Shown in pieces: positions 18,263 to 26,609 of a DNA stretch of 64,000 nucleotides. The position numbers were made by a program, and so were the translations under genes. The notes below the pieces were generated by a model. It was given only the letters and a program-made list of their open reading frames with translations, made no database searches and was not told where the DNA came from. Source of the stretch: Bacteroidota bacterium (lineage in GTDB: Bacteria > Bacteroidota > Bacteroidia > Chitinophagales > Chitinophagaceae). Position 1 is the stretch's first letter; every line of letters starts with the position of its first letter. The stretch lies in the NCBI GenBank assembly GCA_023422835.1, contig JAFAGI010000001.1, positions 62,001 to 126,000 of the forward strand. The letters run 5' to 3'.

Positions 18263-18270
18263 CAAATTTA
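18263..18270 (-). promoter_or_regulatory. Candidate -7 box (TAAATTTG)
   Basis: TAAATTTG on the minus strand, a full match to TAnnTTTG, ends 22 bases before the phosphoribosyltransferase start. No good -33 TTTG at 19-21 bases is seen. Confidence 0.4.
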
Positions 18271-18350
18271 CAATAAAGATAATTGATAACGATTAATATT
18301 TATTGGTTAATAAAAGTTAATTTAGCGTGCAAAATATTTGCTTTTTGTAC

Positions 18351-19658
18351 ATGATCTCACAAGTAATATTCATACTGGTTACGGCGGTTGCTGTTTTTTT
18401 ATTTGTAAAAAAATGGAAGGAAATTTACAGGAACATCCATCTGGGCAGGAAAGAAAAAATCAAAGGTAATGGTGCACAGAGATGGCGGAATGTGTTGCTT
18501 CTGGCGTTTGGCCAGAAGAAGATGTTTAAAAAGCCAACCGTAGGCCTCCTGCACTTTGTAGTATATGCCGGTTTCATCATTGTAAACATTGAGCTGTTGG
18601 AAATAATACTGGACGGGACATTGGGCACGCACAGGCTGTTTGCACAAGCCGGATATTTGTATACATTGCTCATAAATGCTTTTGAAATGCTTGCCTTGCT
18701 GGTGGTAGTTGCCTGTGCCCTGTTCCTGGTGAGGAGAAATATTTTACGGGTAAAAAGACTTGCATCTTCAGAACTGGATGGCTGGCCAAAAACTGATGCC
18801 AACCTGATCCTGGTTACAGAGATATTACTGATGTCTGCTTTCCTGAAAATGAATGCTGTCGACACTTTGCTGCAAGCGCGCGGCGTGCCCGGATATGCAG
18901 AAGTGCATTCAGGCAGTTTCCTGGTTTCGCAATGGCTGCATCCTGTATTGAGCGCATTCAACAATGCAACACTTATGTTTACCGAGCGTTTTTGCTGGTG
19001 GTTTCATATAACCGGTATTTATGCTTTTGCTATCTACCTGGCTTATTCCAAGCACCTGCATATTATACTTGCTTTTCCCAATGCATATTATGCAAGGCTG
19101 CATCCACAGGCGGAAATGAAAAACATGCCCGAAATACAGCAGGAAGTTCTGTACGCCATGGAACCCGATAGAGTTCCAACAGACGCTGAAACCACCGGAA
19201 ACAAAGCATTTGGAGCAAAAGATATTTTTGACCTGAGCTGGAAAAATCTATTAGACGCTTATAGCTGTACAGAATGCGGCAGATGTACTGCGGTATGCCC
19301 AGCAAGCATTACGGGTAAAAAATTAAGCCCGAGGCTGATCATGATGAAAACGCGTGACCGTGCGGAAGAAGTGGGAAGAAATATCAATCACAACAAAAAC
19401 TTTACACAGGATAACAGAAGCCTGCTGCACGATTATATAACTGAAGAAGAGTTACTTGCCTGCACCACCTGCAGCGCTTGCGTGGAAGCATGCCCTGTGA
19501 GCATTGAGCCTCTTGACATCATAGTGCAATTGCGCCGCTACCTGATTATGGAAGAAAGCAAAGCGCCTGTTGAATGGAATGCTATGAATACCAATATTGA
19601 AAATAATTTTGCGCCCTGGCAGTTCTCACCCGAGGACAGGGATGCGTGGGTAGGTTAA
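18351..19658 (+). CDS. Membrane-bound (Fe-S) protein, heterodisulfide-reductase-like N-terminal half
   Basis: About 435 residues from ATG 18351, preferred over an in-frame GTG at 18327. The N-terminal 250 residues hold about five or six membrane helices (NarI/DUF-like, with scattered His that could bind haem). The C-terminal part has two 4Fe-4S clusters: CTECGRCTAVCP from residue 306 and CTTCSACVEACP from residue 371. In Bacteroidota such a protein is usually followed by a CCG-domain (cysteine-rich) subunit that completes an HdrD-like electron-transfer complex; no such gene follows here, the next gene being a small membrane protein on the other strand. It would carry electrons between the quinone pool and an unknown partner. 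Confidence 0.85.
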   Translation: MISQVIFILVTAVAVFLFVKKWKEIYRNIHLGRKEKIKGNGAQRWRNVLLLAFGQKKMFKKPTVGLLHFVVYAGFIIVNIELLEIILDGTLGTHRLFAQAGYLYTLLINAFEMLALLVVVACALFLVRRNILRVKRLASSELDGWPKTDANLILVTEILLMSAFLKMNAVDTLLQARGVPGYAEVHSGSFLVSQWLHPVLSAFNNATLMFTERFCWWFHITGIYAFAIYLAYSKHLHIILAFPNAYYARLHPQAEMKNMPEIQQEVLYAMEPDRVPTDAETTGNKAFGAKDIFDLSWKNLLDAYSCTECGRCTAVCPASITGKKLSPRLIMMKTRDRAEEVGRNINHNKNFTQDNRSLLHDYITEEELLACTTCSACVEACPVSIEPLDIIVQLRRYLIMEESKAPVEWNAMNTNIENNFAPWQFSPEDRDAWVG

Positions 19659-19789
19659 GTTAATCTGCAGCTTCCTGCTTACTATAAGTATATTATATTG
19701 TTCTTTTTGCGTAAAAATTTGCGGACTCTTTGCATGAAATAAATATTGTTCTTTCGCCATTGCCGGAACCATCCATACAGTATATAAAG

Positions 19790-20017
19790 CTATTCAGATA
19801 GCTTTTTGGTTCCCCTCAACAAATGATATAACTGCACCAAACCTACCAGGCCGTTAGAAATGATCACAGGCCAGAGTAATCCCAGCAATATGCCGTAAAT
19901 AACAAAGAATATACAAGCCACGAGATTAATGATCCTGATGCTTGTAACCTGTTTGGGTATAAAAGATATTACCAAAAGCGTCATAGCTATGTACCCGGTG
20001 AGGTCAGCGTAATTCAT
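19790..20017 (-). CDS. Small inner-membrane protein (YgjV/CBU_0592-like)
   Basis: 75 residues with three hydrophobic segments (about 8-20, 28-46 and 48-64) and a short basic end. The pattern GYIAMTLLVISFIPKQ...RIINLVACIFFVIYGILLG resembles half-size SWEET-like or YgjV-type membrane proteins, which are common and functionally uncharacterised. It lies just downstream of the TonB-dependent receptor on the same strand, but a strong terminator separates them. Confidence 0.7.
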   Translation of the reverse strand: MNYADLTGYIAMTLLVISFIPKQVTSIRIINLVACIFFVIYGILLGLLWPVIISNGLVGLVQLYHLLRGTKKLSE

Positions 20018-20041
20018 ATAATATTTTCCTATAAAAATAAT

Positions 20042-20070
20042 AAAAAAACGGCAGTGTTTCCGCTGCCGTT
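20042..20070 (-). terminator. Terminator of the TonB-dependent receptor gene
   Basis: Perfect 8-bp stem AACGGCAG / CTGCCGTT with 8-base loop, followed on the minus strand by a run of T (20042-20048). It lies 22 bases after the receptor stop codon. Confidence 0.88.
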
Positions 20071-20092
20071 TATCCTATAATAAATTTCATTC

Positions 20093-22363
20093 TCAGAACC
20101 CTAAGGAAAGACCGACATTAAAGTTGAAACCAGCCTGGGGATAGTATCCGTTTGTAGTATACAGCACATTATCTGTTGCACTTTTGGAACTATACGTAAA
20201 ACCATTGCTTTCGTACTGCTTATCTAAGATATTATTCAGCATAACAATTATGCTAAGATCCTTTATCCATGAAGGTTTCAGGTCATACCTTAAACGTGCG
20301 TCGAATAAACTGTATGGATTTATGCTTTTCATTGTATTAGATGAATTATCAAGATATTGCCTTCCGACGTGTTTCCATAATAACTCAATAAAGAAATGAT
20401 TGTTTGATTGATAAGCATAGAATGGCTCAAACGTGACTGCAGCGCTTGCGACTAGATTCGGAGAAAATGCAATATTTGTATTGCTATAAGTTTTTGATTC
20501 TTCTCCAACAGGATCCCAGTTTTCATTCACTATGTAATAATACTCAGTAAAATCTTTCAATTTATTTTTACTGAATGCTGCACTGGCATTGATGTTCAGC
20601 CACGCCACAGGTTGATATCCTGCAGTAAGTTCTATACCGCTTCTGTAGCTTTTATCTACATTCGCACGCGTAGCTTCACCCACATCATTTATTTTACCTG
20701 TCAGAATAAGCTGATTTTTATAATCCATGTAATACAGATTAATGCCTGCATTTAAAACTGTACCGTTGTAGAGGTAGCCCAGCTCATAGTCATACAAAGT
20801 TTCGTGCTGAGGCAGGGCATTTTTTTGTGCTGCTTCAAAATCGTTGCGGTTAGGTTCTTTGTTTGCCACGGCAAATGATCCATACACTTTGCTCTGCCCA
20901 TTCAGATGCCTGATCAGGTAGCTTAACCCGGCCTTTGGGTTGAAGAAGTTATACTGTTGGTTTACCCGTAAAGAAGCGTCTTTCCTGGAACCATTTATAT
21001 GATACTGTACATTCCTGTATTGCAGGTCTACATAGCCATACAAGCCATCAGTGATCATTTGCTGCCATTTTGCAAACATATTGAAATCATTTTTATCAGC
21101 AGGGTGATTGTACCACCTGTAATCCGGCTCAATTGCATGTTGTGCCCATTTGACAAAACCGTAATGTTTACCATCGTACATGGTGTAAGCGCCGCCAATA
21201 TTTACATCTGTAGCTTCTGTCTGGTAGTTTGCAGAAAAAACGCTTCCGTAATAATGATTGTCGAGCCATAACTGGCGAATAATATCGGTCTTAAAAAGCG
21301 TATCGCCAACAGCTTTCACAAACGGGTTTAGGCCGTAGCTGCTATACTTTTGTCCTGATTTATACTCATTGTAAAATCCTCTTCCTCGTGTCAGGAAGCC
21401 GGCTACGTTTGCTGACCAGTTGCTGTTGAACTTATGATTGAAGAATAACTGGTAATAGTCCTGCTGATAGTTGTCTGTCTGATCCTTGTAGTACTCTCCA
21501 TTTGCCATTTTACCAATGGTATTGGTTCTTCTTCCCATTTTACTCAATGTGTCTGCGTAGTTAAATGATTGCGGTGAGTCTGTGCCGGTAAAACTAACTT
21601 CTAATCCGTTCCACGCCTGTCCCGTTCTTTCTTTACCGGTAAATAAATTAAATTTTAGGGAAGTATTTTCATCCTTAGATGTCCAGCTGGAAATAAACTG
21701 CAACGATTTTAAATCAGAAAAAGCGCGCTGAATATATCCATCGGAGCTGATTTTAGACAGGCGCACGTCGAACTGAAATCCGCCTTTCAATTTGCCTGTA
21801 CCCGCCCGAACCGTGTGCTTCCAGGTATTGAAAGATCCGAAAGAATTATCAACTTTAGCATACGGCACCCGGCCTTGCTCCAGGTTGGATATATTTACCG
21901 ATGCACCAAATGCACCCGGGCCGTTTGTAGAAGAGCCAACGCCTCTTTGCAACTGGATAGAGTTTACCGAAGAAGCAAGGTCGCCAAAGTTTACAAATAC
22001 TACCACTTGGGATTCAGGATCATTTACAGGTATACCATTAATCGTATAGTTTGTACGCGTAAGATCCGTGCCGCGTACGCGCATACCTGTATAGCCTACT
22101 CCCACTCCATCGTCTGAACTAACAACAACCGAGGGTAGCTGGTTTAAGAAATAAGGCAGGTTTTGCCCAAGATTCTGTTTGCCTATTTCTTTCTGGTAAA
22201 TGTTAGCCACGGCAAATGGCGCTTTTGTTCCCGCACGTATGGCACGCACTTCTACAGGCGCTAATACATCTACGGTGTCTGAAATGTAGTATTGCTGTAC
22301 TTGCTGGGCTTTTACAAAAACCAACGACATGGAAAAAACAAAACTCAATAAGACTTTCTGCAT
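20093..22363 (-). CDS. TonB-dependent outer-membrane receptor, probable thiamine transporter
   Basis: 756 residues. Signal peptide about 1-19 (ending VKAQ), a plug domain (about 45-160) with LPYFLNQLPSVVV, GMRVRGTD, NGIPVNDPESQ and GAFGASVNI, then a long 22-strand barrel with the usual late motif (LSIIVMLNNILDKQYESNGF) and a terminal Phe (SLGF). It lacks the N-terminal carboxypeptidase-like domain of SusC proteins. The TPP riboswitch in its leader indicates that it takes up thiamine or a derivative, as proven for a Bacteroides receptor controlled the same way; the substrate is inferred from that switch. It has its own promoter and terminator, so it is a single-gene unit. Confidence 0.9.
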   Translation of the reverse strand: MQKVLLSFVFSMSLVFVKAQQVQQYYISDTVDVLAPVEVRAIRAGTKAPFAVANIYQKEIGKQNLGQNLPYFLNQLPSVVVSSDDGVGVGYTGMRVRGTDLTRTNYTINGIPVNDPESQVVVFVNFGDLASSVNSIQLQRGVGSSTNGPGAFGASVNISNLEQGRVPYAKVDNSFGSFNTWKHTVRAGTGKLKGGFQFDVRLSKISSDGYIQRAFSDLKSLQFISSWTSKDENTSLKFNLFTGKERTGQAWNGLEVSFTGTDSPQSFNYADTLSKMGRRTNTIGKMANGEYYKDQTDNYQQDYYQLFFNHKFNSNWSANVAGFLTRGRGFYNEYKSGQKYSSYGLNPFVKAVGDTLFKTDIIRQLWLDNHYYGSVFSANYQTEATDVNIGGAYTMYDGKHYGFVKWAQHAIEPDYRWYNHPADKNDFNMFAKWQQMITDGLYGYVDLQYRNVQYHINGSRKDASLRVNQQYNFFNPKAGLSYLIRHLNGQSKVYGSFAVANKEPNRNDFEAAQKNALPQHETLYDYELGYLYNGTVLNAGINLYYMDYKNQLILTGKINDVGEATRANVDKSYRSGIELTAGYQPVAWLNINASAAFSKNKLKDFTEYYYIVNENWDPVGEESKTYSNTNIAFSPNLVASAAVTFEPFYAYQSNNHFFIELLWKHVGRQYLDNSSNTMKSINPYSLFDARLRYDLKPSWIKDLSIIVMLNNILDKQYESNGFTYSSKSATDNVLYTTNGYYPQAGFNFNVGLSLGF

Positions 22364-22442
22364 TGTTTAAAAATTTTATTTTAAATGAATAAATTTTTAA
22401 ACAGGGAAAATAAAACGCGAAGAAACAGTACGAAACTCATAC

Positions 22443-22518
22443 TCCTTCCCTTCGCAGGCATTACCCTGTTCAGGTTCTACGGGTACTATCTCAGCCGAAT
22501 TGAATCAGCGCCCCGAGG
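22443..22518 (-). promoter_or_regulatory. TPP (thiamine pyrophosphate) riboswitch
   Basis: On the minus strand the THI-box elements appear in order: CGGGGCGC, GGCTGAGATAGTACCC, GAACCTGAACAGGGTAATG and CCTGCGAAGGGA. These are the pyrimidine-sensing CUGAGA and pyrophosphate-sensing GAACCUG/GGGUAAUGCC motifs of RF00059. It lies about 80 bases upstream of the receptor start and 12 bases downstream of the receptor's promoter. TPP binding should reduce receptor expression; whether by a terminator or by hiding the start cannot be decided by eye. Confidence 0.95.
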
Positions 22519-22529
22519 ATTTTCAGCCG

Positions 22530-22560
22530 CGAAGGTATAAGAATTAGCTTTACGCGCAAA
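22530..22560 (-). promoter_or_regulatory. Promoter of the TPP-controlled receptor
   Basis: On the minus strand TTTG (22557-22560) is followed after 19 bases by TACCTTCG (22530-22537), a 7-of-8 match to TAnnTTTG. The riboswitch starts about 12 bases later, the expected place for a leader. Confidence 0.6.
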
Positions 22561-22561
22561 C

Positions 22562-23623
22562 TTATTTGCTCAAAACTTTTTCAAAGCGCCTCACGTCTGC
22601 AAGCAGCTCTATCTCCTTTGCGTAAAGCACGTGATGCGCCAGTTGATATGCGAAGTATGGCGCCAATGAACATCCCTTACTACCCATACCATTTAAAATG
22701 CCTATGGATGGGTAAACAGGATGCAAGCCTGCAAACGGCCTGCGCTCTACGTTAGCCGGCCGCACAGAAGCAATATGATCTTTCACTTCAAAAGGCAGTT
22801 TCAGCCAGTGGTTTAAATAGTTTTCTGTATTTGTCCTGAAAAACCGGGATGGAAGCTCATCTTCGTATGTCCACTGGTAATTGGAACCTACCCAGAATAA
22901 ATCTTTTTCCTGCAAAGGCACAATGGTCATGGCCATCTTATAAATATTATTTTGAGGCAGTCCCGGAATAGAAACTATCAAGGCTTCACCTTTGTTGAAG
23001 GCATATGGCAGTTGCTGAAAGTAAGGATTGGTACCGCCTTCAACGCCTTCACAGCATAATATTTTTTTAGCAACGATGTCCTTGTAAAAAACTTTGCTAT
23101 CTGCAAGGATGCAATTATCCCAGTTAAAATGCTCTTCCAGCAACATGCTATTTTCCTCGAGACGCTGCCTGTAAGCTGCAAGCAATTCCCACAAAGCGAT
23201 GTTGTAAGTAGACCTGATCTCACCGATCTTCAGTGGGAAATTAAAGTATTCACGCATGCCATTTTCATCCGCTGAAAAGCTTATGTAGTCAGCATTTTCA
23301 TCAACTCTTTTGGTGAATGCATCCAACATTTGTTGTGTCGGTACAAAATCTAAAACCGGGCAGGACTGTATCACATCCTTCATGCCGGCATACTCCCCGA
23401 TTTCGTGGTATACTTTTTCTGCAAAAGGCAATATGTCGTCTATCATCCAGGTTTTTACAACACGCCTGCCCGTAACGGGGTTGATCACGGCGCTCGCCAC
23501 ACGGGACGCTGAGTTAGTTTTCATTGCATCTATCACTAAAACAGATGCGCCTTGCTGCATTAGAAAATAACTGAGGAATGTACCTGAAATGCCCTGCCCA
23601 AGCACGATATAATCGACCTGCAT
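22562..23623 (-). CDS. FAD-dependent oxidoreductase (DAO family)
   Basis: 353 residues. The N-terminal dinucleotide-binding motif is YIVLGQGISGTFLSYFL (residues 5-21), followed by an ERP-like VIDAMKTNSASRVASAVINP, and the C-terminal FAD loop GILNGMGSKGCSLAPYFA (about 308-325). It belongs to the D-amino-acid/glycine oxidase superfamily. ThiO glycine oxidases of thiamine synthesis are in the same family, but this gene lies upstream of the TPP riboswitch and outside the thiamine unit, so a thiamine role is not supported. Related Bacteroidota proteins are annotated as generic NAD(P)/FAD oxidoreductases. Its promoter box lies 17 bases upstream. Confidence 0.85.
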   Translation of the reverse strand: MQVDYIVLGQGISGTFLSYFLMQQGASVLVIDAMKTNSASRVASAVINPVTGRRVVKTWMIDDILPFAEKVYHEIGEYAGMKDVIQSCPVLDFVPTQQMLDAFTKRVDENADYISFSADENGMREYFNFPLKIGEIRSTYNIALWELLAAYRQRLEENSMLLEEHFNWDNCILADSKVFYKDIVAKKILCCEGVEGGTNPYFQQLPYAFNKGEALIVSIPGLPQNNIYKMAMTIVPLQEKDLFWVGSNYQWTYEDELPSRFFRTNTENYLNHWLKLPFEVKDHIASVRPANVERRPFAGLHPVYPSIGILNGMGSKGCSLAPYFAYQLAHHVLYAKEIELLADVRRFEKVLSK

Positions 23624-23639
23624 AAAGAATAATTTAGGG

Positions 23640-23647
23640 CAAAGATA
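23640..23647 (-). promoter_or_regulatory. Candidate -7 box (TATCTTTG)
   Basis: TATCTTTG on the minus strand, a full match to TAnnTTTG, ends 17 bases before the FAD oxidoreductase start. No clear -33 TTTG. Confidence 0.45.
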
Positions 23648-23686
23648 AAAGAAAAACAGGCACCACTGTAATAGCGTTTTGCCTGT

Positions 23687-25609
23687 TTATCTGCCGGATG
23701 CGGCAATAAGATTTTTTAAACGCTCATTAAATAGTTCATGTTTCATCAGGTCTTCCACAGCAATGTGTGACCTGTAACGCCAGTAATGCTGCGGGTTCTC
23801 AGGATGATTGATGCGCTCTGTGTCCGGATCTTCTACACGCGTATTTTCATCCATAGCAAAGAGGTCCTGCAACAGGAATATGCTCCACATAGACCAAGAG
23901 TGAAGGTGCTGCTCAATGATGGCTTCTGCAAGCCATGGCGGGCAATCATCCTCTAGCGTTGCATGCCTGCGTAGCTGATCGTAAATAAAGCGTTGTTTTT
24001 TATCGTAATGAATTTCTTTCCACCATCCCCTGATTGTACTAGTATCGTGCGTAGAAGGAGATACAACTGCCAGGTAAGGTGTGCGCGAAGGATCTTCAAA
24101 TTCTGATTGGGCGTTCTTGGACATCCTTTGCACTTCCAGGCTTAGTAACTGGAGGTGCTGCATTACATTTTTTACACATTTGGGCACCATGCCAAGGTCT
24201 TCACCGCAAACAAGCATCGGCGAGGCCTGAATTATAGCCGGCAACTTATCATAAGCCTCCTGCTGCCATATTCCTTCCTGCCTTTGGAAGTAATAATCTT
24301 CATACAACCTGCAAAGAATTGATTTGGTTACATCATCCAGGCTGCGGTACGATGATGTGGACTGCATATTGAACCGGAAATGAAAAGCATCTTTTTCCTT
24401 CGTTGGGATCAGTATAATATTCGCCAGCAAATCATACAATTTTTTCTTAATGCAATTATTGTAGTCATTGTTTTCAAACGCCCTGAAGTACTCCTCAATC
24501 TTTCGCTGAGTAGAATATTCCTGTTTGAAACGAATATTCCCATGGTTTTTTGTTAGGAAAGTTTCTTTCACATAAGCAGCTTCCTTATCAAAAATTTCTG
24601 ACAACAGATCGTCTGTAATATACGGCATCATCAGCCTTTCTGTAGATACATTCATGCCGTAAAGCTCGTTGAGGCGCACAGGTATAGCGGGTTCAAAGTG
24701 ACCCAGTAAACCCTGGATGGCATGGTAAGGTATAGTCCAGATGCGGAAAAAACCTAGGATATGGTCTATTCTTATCACATCAAAATATCGGCTCATATGC
24801 TGCAACCGTTGCCGCCACCAGGTAAAGTTATCTGTTTTAATCGCTTCCCAGTTGTAGGTGGGAAATCCCCAGTTCTGGCCGCTAACAGCAAAATCGTCCG
24901 GCGGTGCGCCGGCTTGCGTGTCCATATGAAACCATTGCGTATACTGCCATGCATCTACACTGTGCCTGTATACACCAATGGCTATATCTCCTTTCACCAC
25001 CACATTGTTTGCATGTGCATAGGCAACTGCTTCTTTTAACTGCAGGTGCAAATAATACTGCACAAAATAATGAATCTTTATTTCATCTTCATTCTCCTGC
25101 AACAGAGACGTAGCAATGGTTTCATCATAAACGGCAAATGAATCCCACTGCGTAAAATCTGCTGTTTTGTATGTATCTCTCAGGCAGCAAAAGGCAGCAT
25201 AGGGTTCCAGCCATACTTTATTTTCCAAAAAGAATTTTTCATATTCGGTATCAGCAAATGTATGCTCCTTCAGCAACGGGAAAATTTCCCTGATAAATTC
25301 CCACTTGGCCTTGTTCACTCTTTCATAGTCTACCTGACTCAATAAATTTAATTCCTGCCGCTTTGCTTCATATTTTTTCAGCAAGGAGGCATACTGCTCG
25401 CCTGCCACTGCAGGCAGGTGCAGATACATCGGATGCAATGCTGATACCGAGATGGCGGCATAGGGATAAGAATCGTGCCAGTCTTTACGGGCAGTAGTAT
25501 CGTTTACGGGCAGCACTTGTATAAGCCTGATGCCTACAGCATTTGCCCAGTCAGAATATTTTTTTACATCATTAAATTCACCGACACCGAAACTGTCGTG
25601 AGAACGCAT
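23687..25609 (-). CDS. malQ: 4-alpha-glucanotransferase GH77 domain (3' part of a split malQ)
   Basis: 640 residues of a GH77 amylomaltase, which transfers maltosyl units between alpha-1,4-glucans in glycogen/maltodextrin use. The nucleophile is Asp282 (RIDH), the acid/base Glu470 (CGEDLGMVP) and the transition-state Asp522 (STHD). Reading the same frame upstream of this ATG continues as RAAGVISPVFS and then meets a TGA at 25643-25645, beyond which lies the CBM20 gene. The natural protein is thus one chain of about 954 residues, as in other Bacteroidota. Starting here would lose the first barrel strand (VISPVFS), so this fragment alone may be inactive. Confidence 0.88.
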   Translation of the reverse strand: MRSHDSFGVGEFNDVKKYSDWANAVGIRLIQVLPVNDTTARKDWHDSYPYAAISVSALHPMYLHLPAVAGEQYASLLKKYEAKRQELNLLSQVDYERVNKAKWEFIREIFPLLKEHTFADTEYEKFFLENKVWLEPYAAFCCLRDTYKTADFTQWDSFAVYDETIATSLLQENEDEIKIHYFVQYYLHLQLKEAVAYAHANNVVVKGDIAIGVYRHSVDAWQYTQWFHMDTQAGAPPDDFAVSGQNWGFPTYNWEAIKTDNFTWWRQRLQHMSRYFDVIRIDHILGFFRIWTIPYHAIQGLLGHFEPAIPVRLNELYGMNVSTERLMMPYITDDLLSEIFDKEAAYVKETFLTKNHGNIRFKQEYSTQRKIEEYFRAFENNDYNNCIKKKLYDLLANIILIPTKEKDAFHFRFNMQSTSSYRSLDDVTKSILCRLYEDYYFQRQEGIWQQEAYDKLPAIIQASPMLVCGEDLGMVPKCVKNVMQHLQLLSLEVQRMSKNAQSEFEDPSRTPYLAVVSPSTHDTSTIRGWWKEIHYDKKQRFIYDQLRRHATLEDDCPPWLAEAIIEQHLHSWSMWSIFLLQDLFAMDENTRVEDPDTERINHPENPQHYWRYRSHIAVEDLMKHELFNERLKNLIAASGR

Positions 25610-25642
25610 ACTAAAGACGGGCGAGATGACACCGGCTGCTCT

Positions 25643-26551
25643 TCAAGCGTTCTCCGCAAGGTTAATGAGTCCCTCGTTTATAAACACTTTGCCGTCTTTG
25701 ATGGCAGGAAGTGCGCAACAACGATTTTCATATCCTTCAAGTATTAAGGGTTTCTTTGTTTTGGTATTTAAGAGCCCGAACTTATAGTGAATGGGAAAAA
25801 CCGATTTTGAAAGATCCAGTTCTATTTGCCAGTTGCCATTGCCCACAGGATAAAGCTTCAGCGCCTTCTTTACTTCCCAGGTTCCAAGTCTTTTATCATC
25901 ACCAAGCATGCATACAACCTGATCGTTTGAAACTACCGGCGCTTTAACTGTAAATACATGAGTTGAGTTTTTTGTTTTCTTGGTTGGTTCTGCGGCTCCT
26001 GCATTGTTTAATAAAATAAGAAAAGGTTTTGTTTCAAACAAGCCGGCCGGAAATCCTGAAAAACTCCAGAAGTCAGAAACATAAATATTTTTGCCAGCTG
26101 ATGCCGACAGGTCAATGCTTTTATTTGCCAGGCTTTCTTCAATTATAGAACCGTCAACGTTTTTAACGAAGTAGCGATAATTAATCACCCGGGGCGTGTT
26201 GCCTTCGTGCAGTTCTATAGTTGCGCTCCAGGCTTTATCGTTCAGGTACTGTAATGGCAAGGCAAATTCCATGTCGTCATTGCCCAACAATTCATGGTCC
26301 CCCACAACGAATAAGTTCTGGCCATATTCGGTACTGAAACGCACTTCAAAAGTTAACCGTGTGTATTTGTTATCTTCCACGGTTAATGCAGAAATCTTTG
26401 ATGCGATTTTTTTCACCGTTTTTTCCACTGTACTTTTAACCTCACCCTCTTTCTTTACGGTTCTTTTTCCCTTAGCTTTTTGCGTGTTAGTGTTTTCAAA
26501 ACCTTCAACAGGATTTATATCTTCAGCTTTAATTGTTTTTTTTGCTGCCAT
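25643..26551 (-). CDS. Starch-binding CBM20 domains (5' part of the split malQ)
   Basis: 302 residues: a Lys-rich leader (about 1-60), a first CBM20 (about 62-165, with FEVRFSTEYGQNLFVVGD and LG), and a second CBM20 (about 198-290, HVFTVKAPVVSNDQVVCMLG...LGTWEVKKALKL...WQIELDL). It ends with GLINLAENA and a TGA where related proteins have Trp (AWRAAGV). The downstream GH77 part is in the same frame, separated by 11 sense codons and an ATG. So this is the N-terminal half of one CBM20-CBM20-GH77 enzyme cut by a single G-to-A type change (TGG to TGA), or an assembly error. Confidence 0.8.
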   Translation of the reverse strand: MAAKKTIKAEDINPVEGFENTNTQKAKGKRTVKKEGEVKSTVEKTVKKIASKISALTVEDNKYTRLTFEVRFSTEYGQNLFVVGDHELLGNDDMEFALPLQYLNDKAWSATIELHEGNTPRVINYRYFVKNVDGSIIEESLANKSIDLSASAGKNIYVSDFWSFSGFPAGLFETKPFLILLNNAGAAEPTKKTKNSTHVFTVKAPVVSNDQVVCMLGDDKRLGTWEVKKALKLYPVGNGNWQIELDLSKSVFPIHYKFGLLNTKTKKPLILEGYENRCCALPAIKDGKVFINEGLINLAENA

Positions 26552-26573
26552 TGTGGTAGTTATTGATTTACAA

Positions 26574-26581
26574 CAAAATTA
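26574..26581 (-). promoter_or_regulatory. Candidate -7 box (TAATTTTG)
   Basis: TAATTTTG on the minus strand, a full match to TAnnTTTG, ends 22 bases upstream of the CBM20/malQ start. Confidence 0.45.
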
Positions 26582-26609
26582 ATTCAAAAAATTAAAAAAA
26601 AGTGTAACA

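Noticed and set aside
22562..23623. ThiO glycine oxidase of thiamine synthesis
   Set aside because: Family membership is general, the gene is upstream of the TPP riboswitch with its own promoter, and no other thi gene is near.
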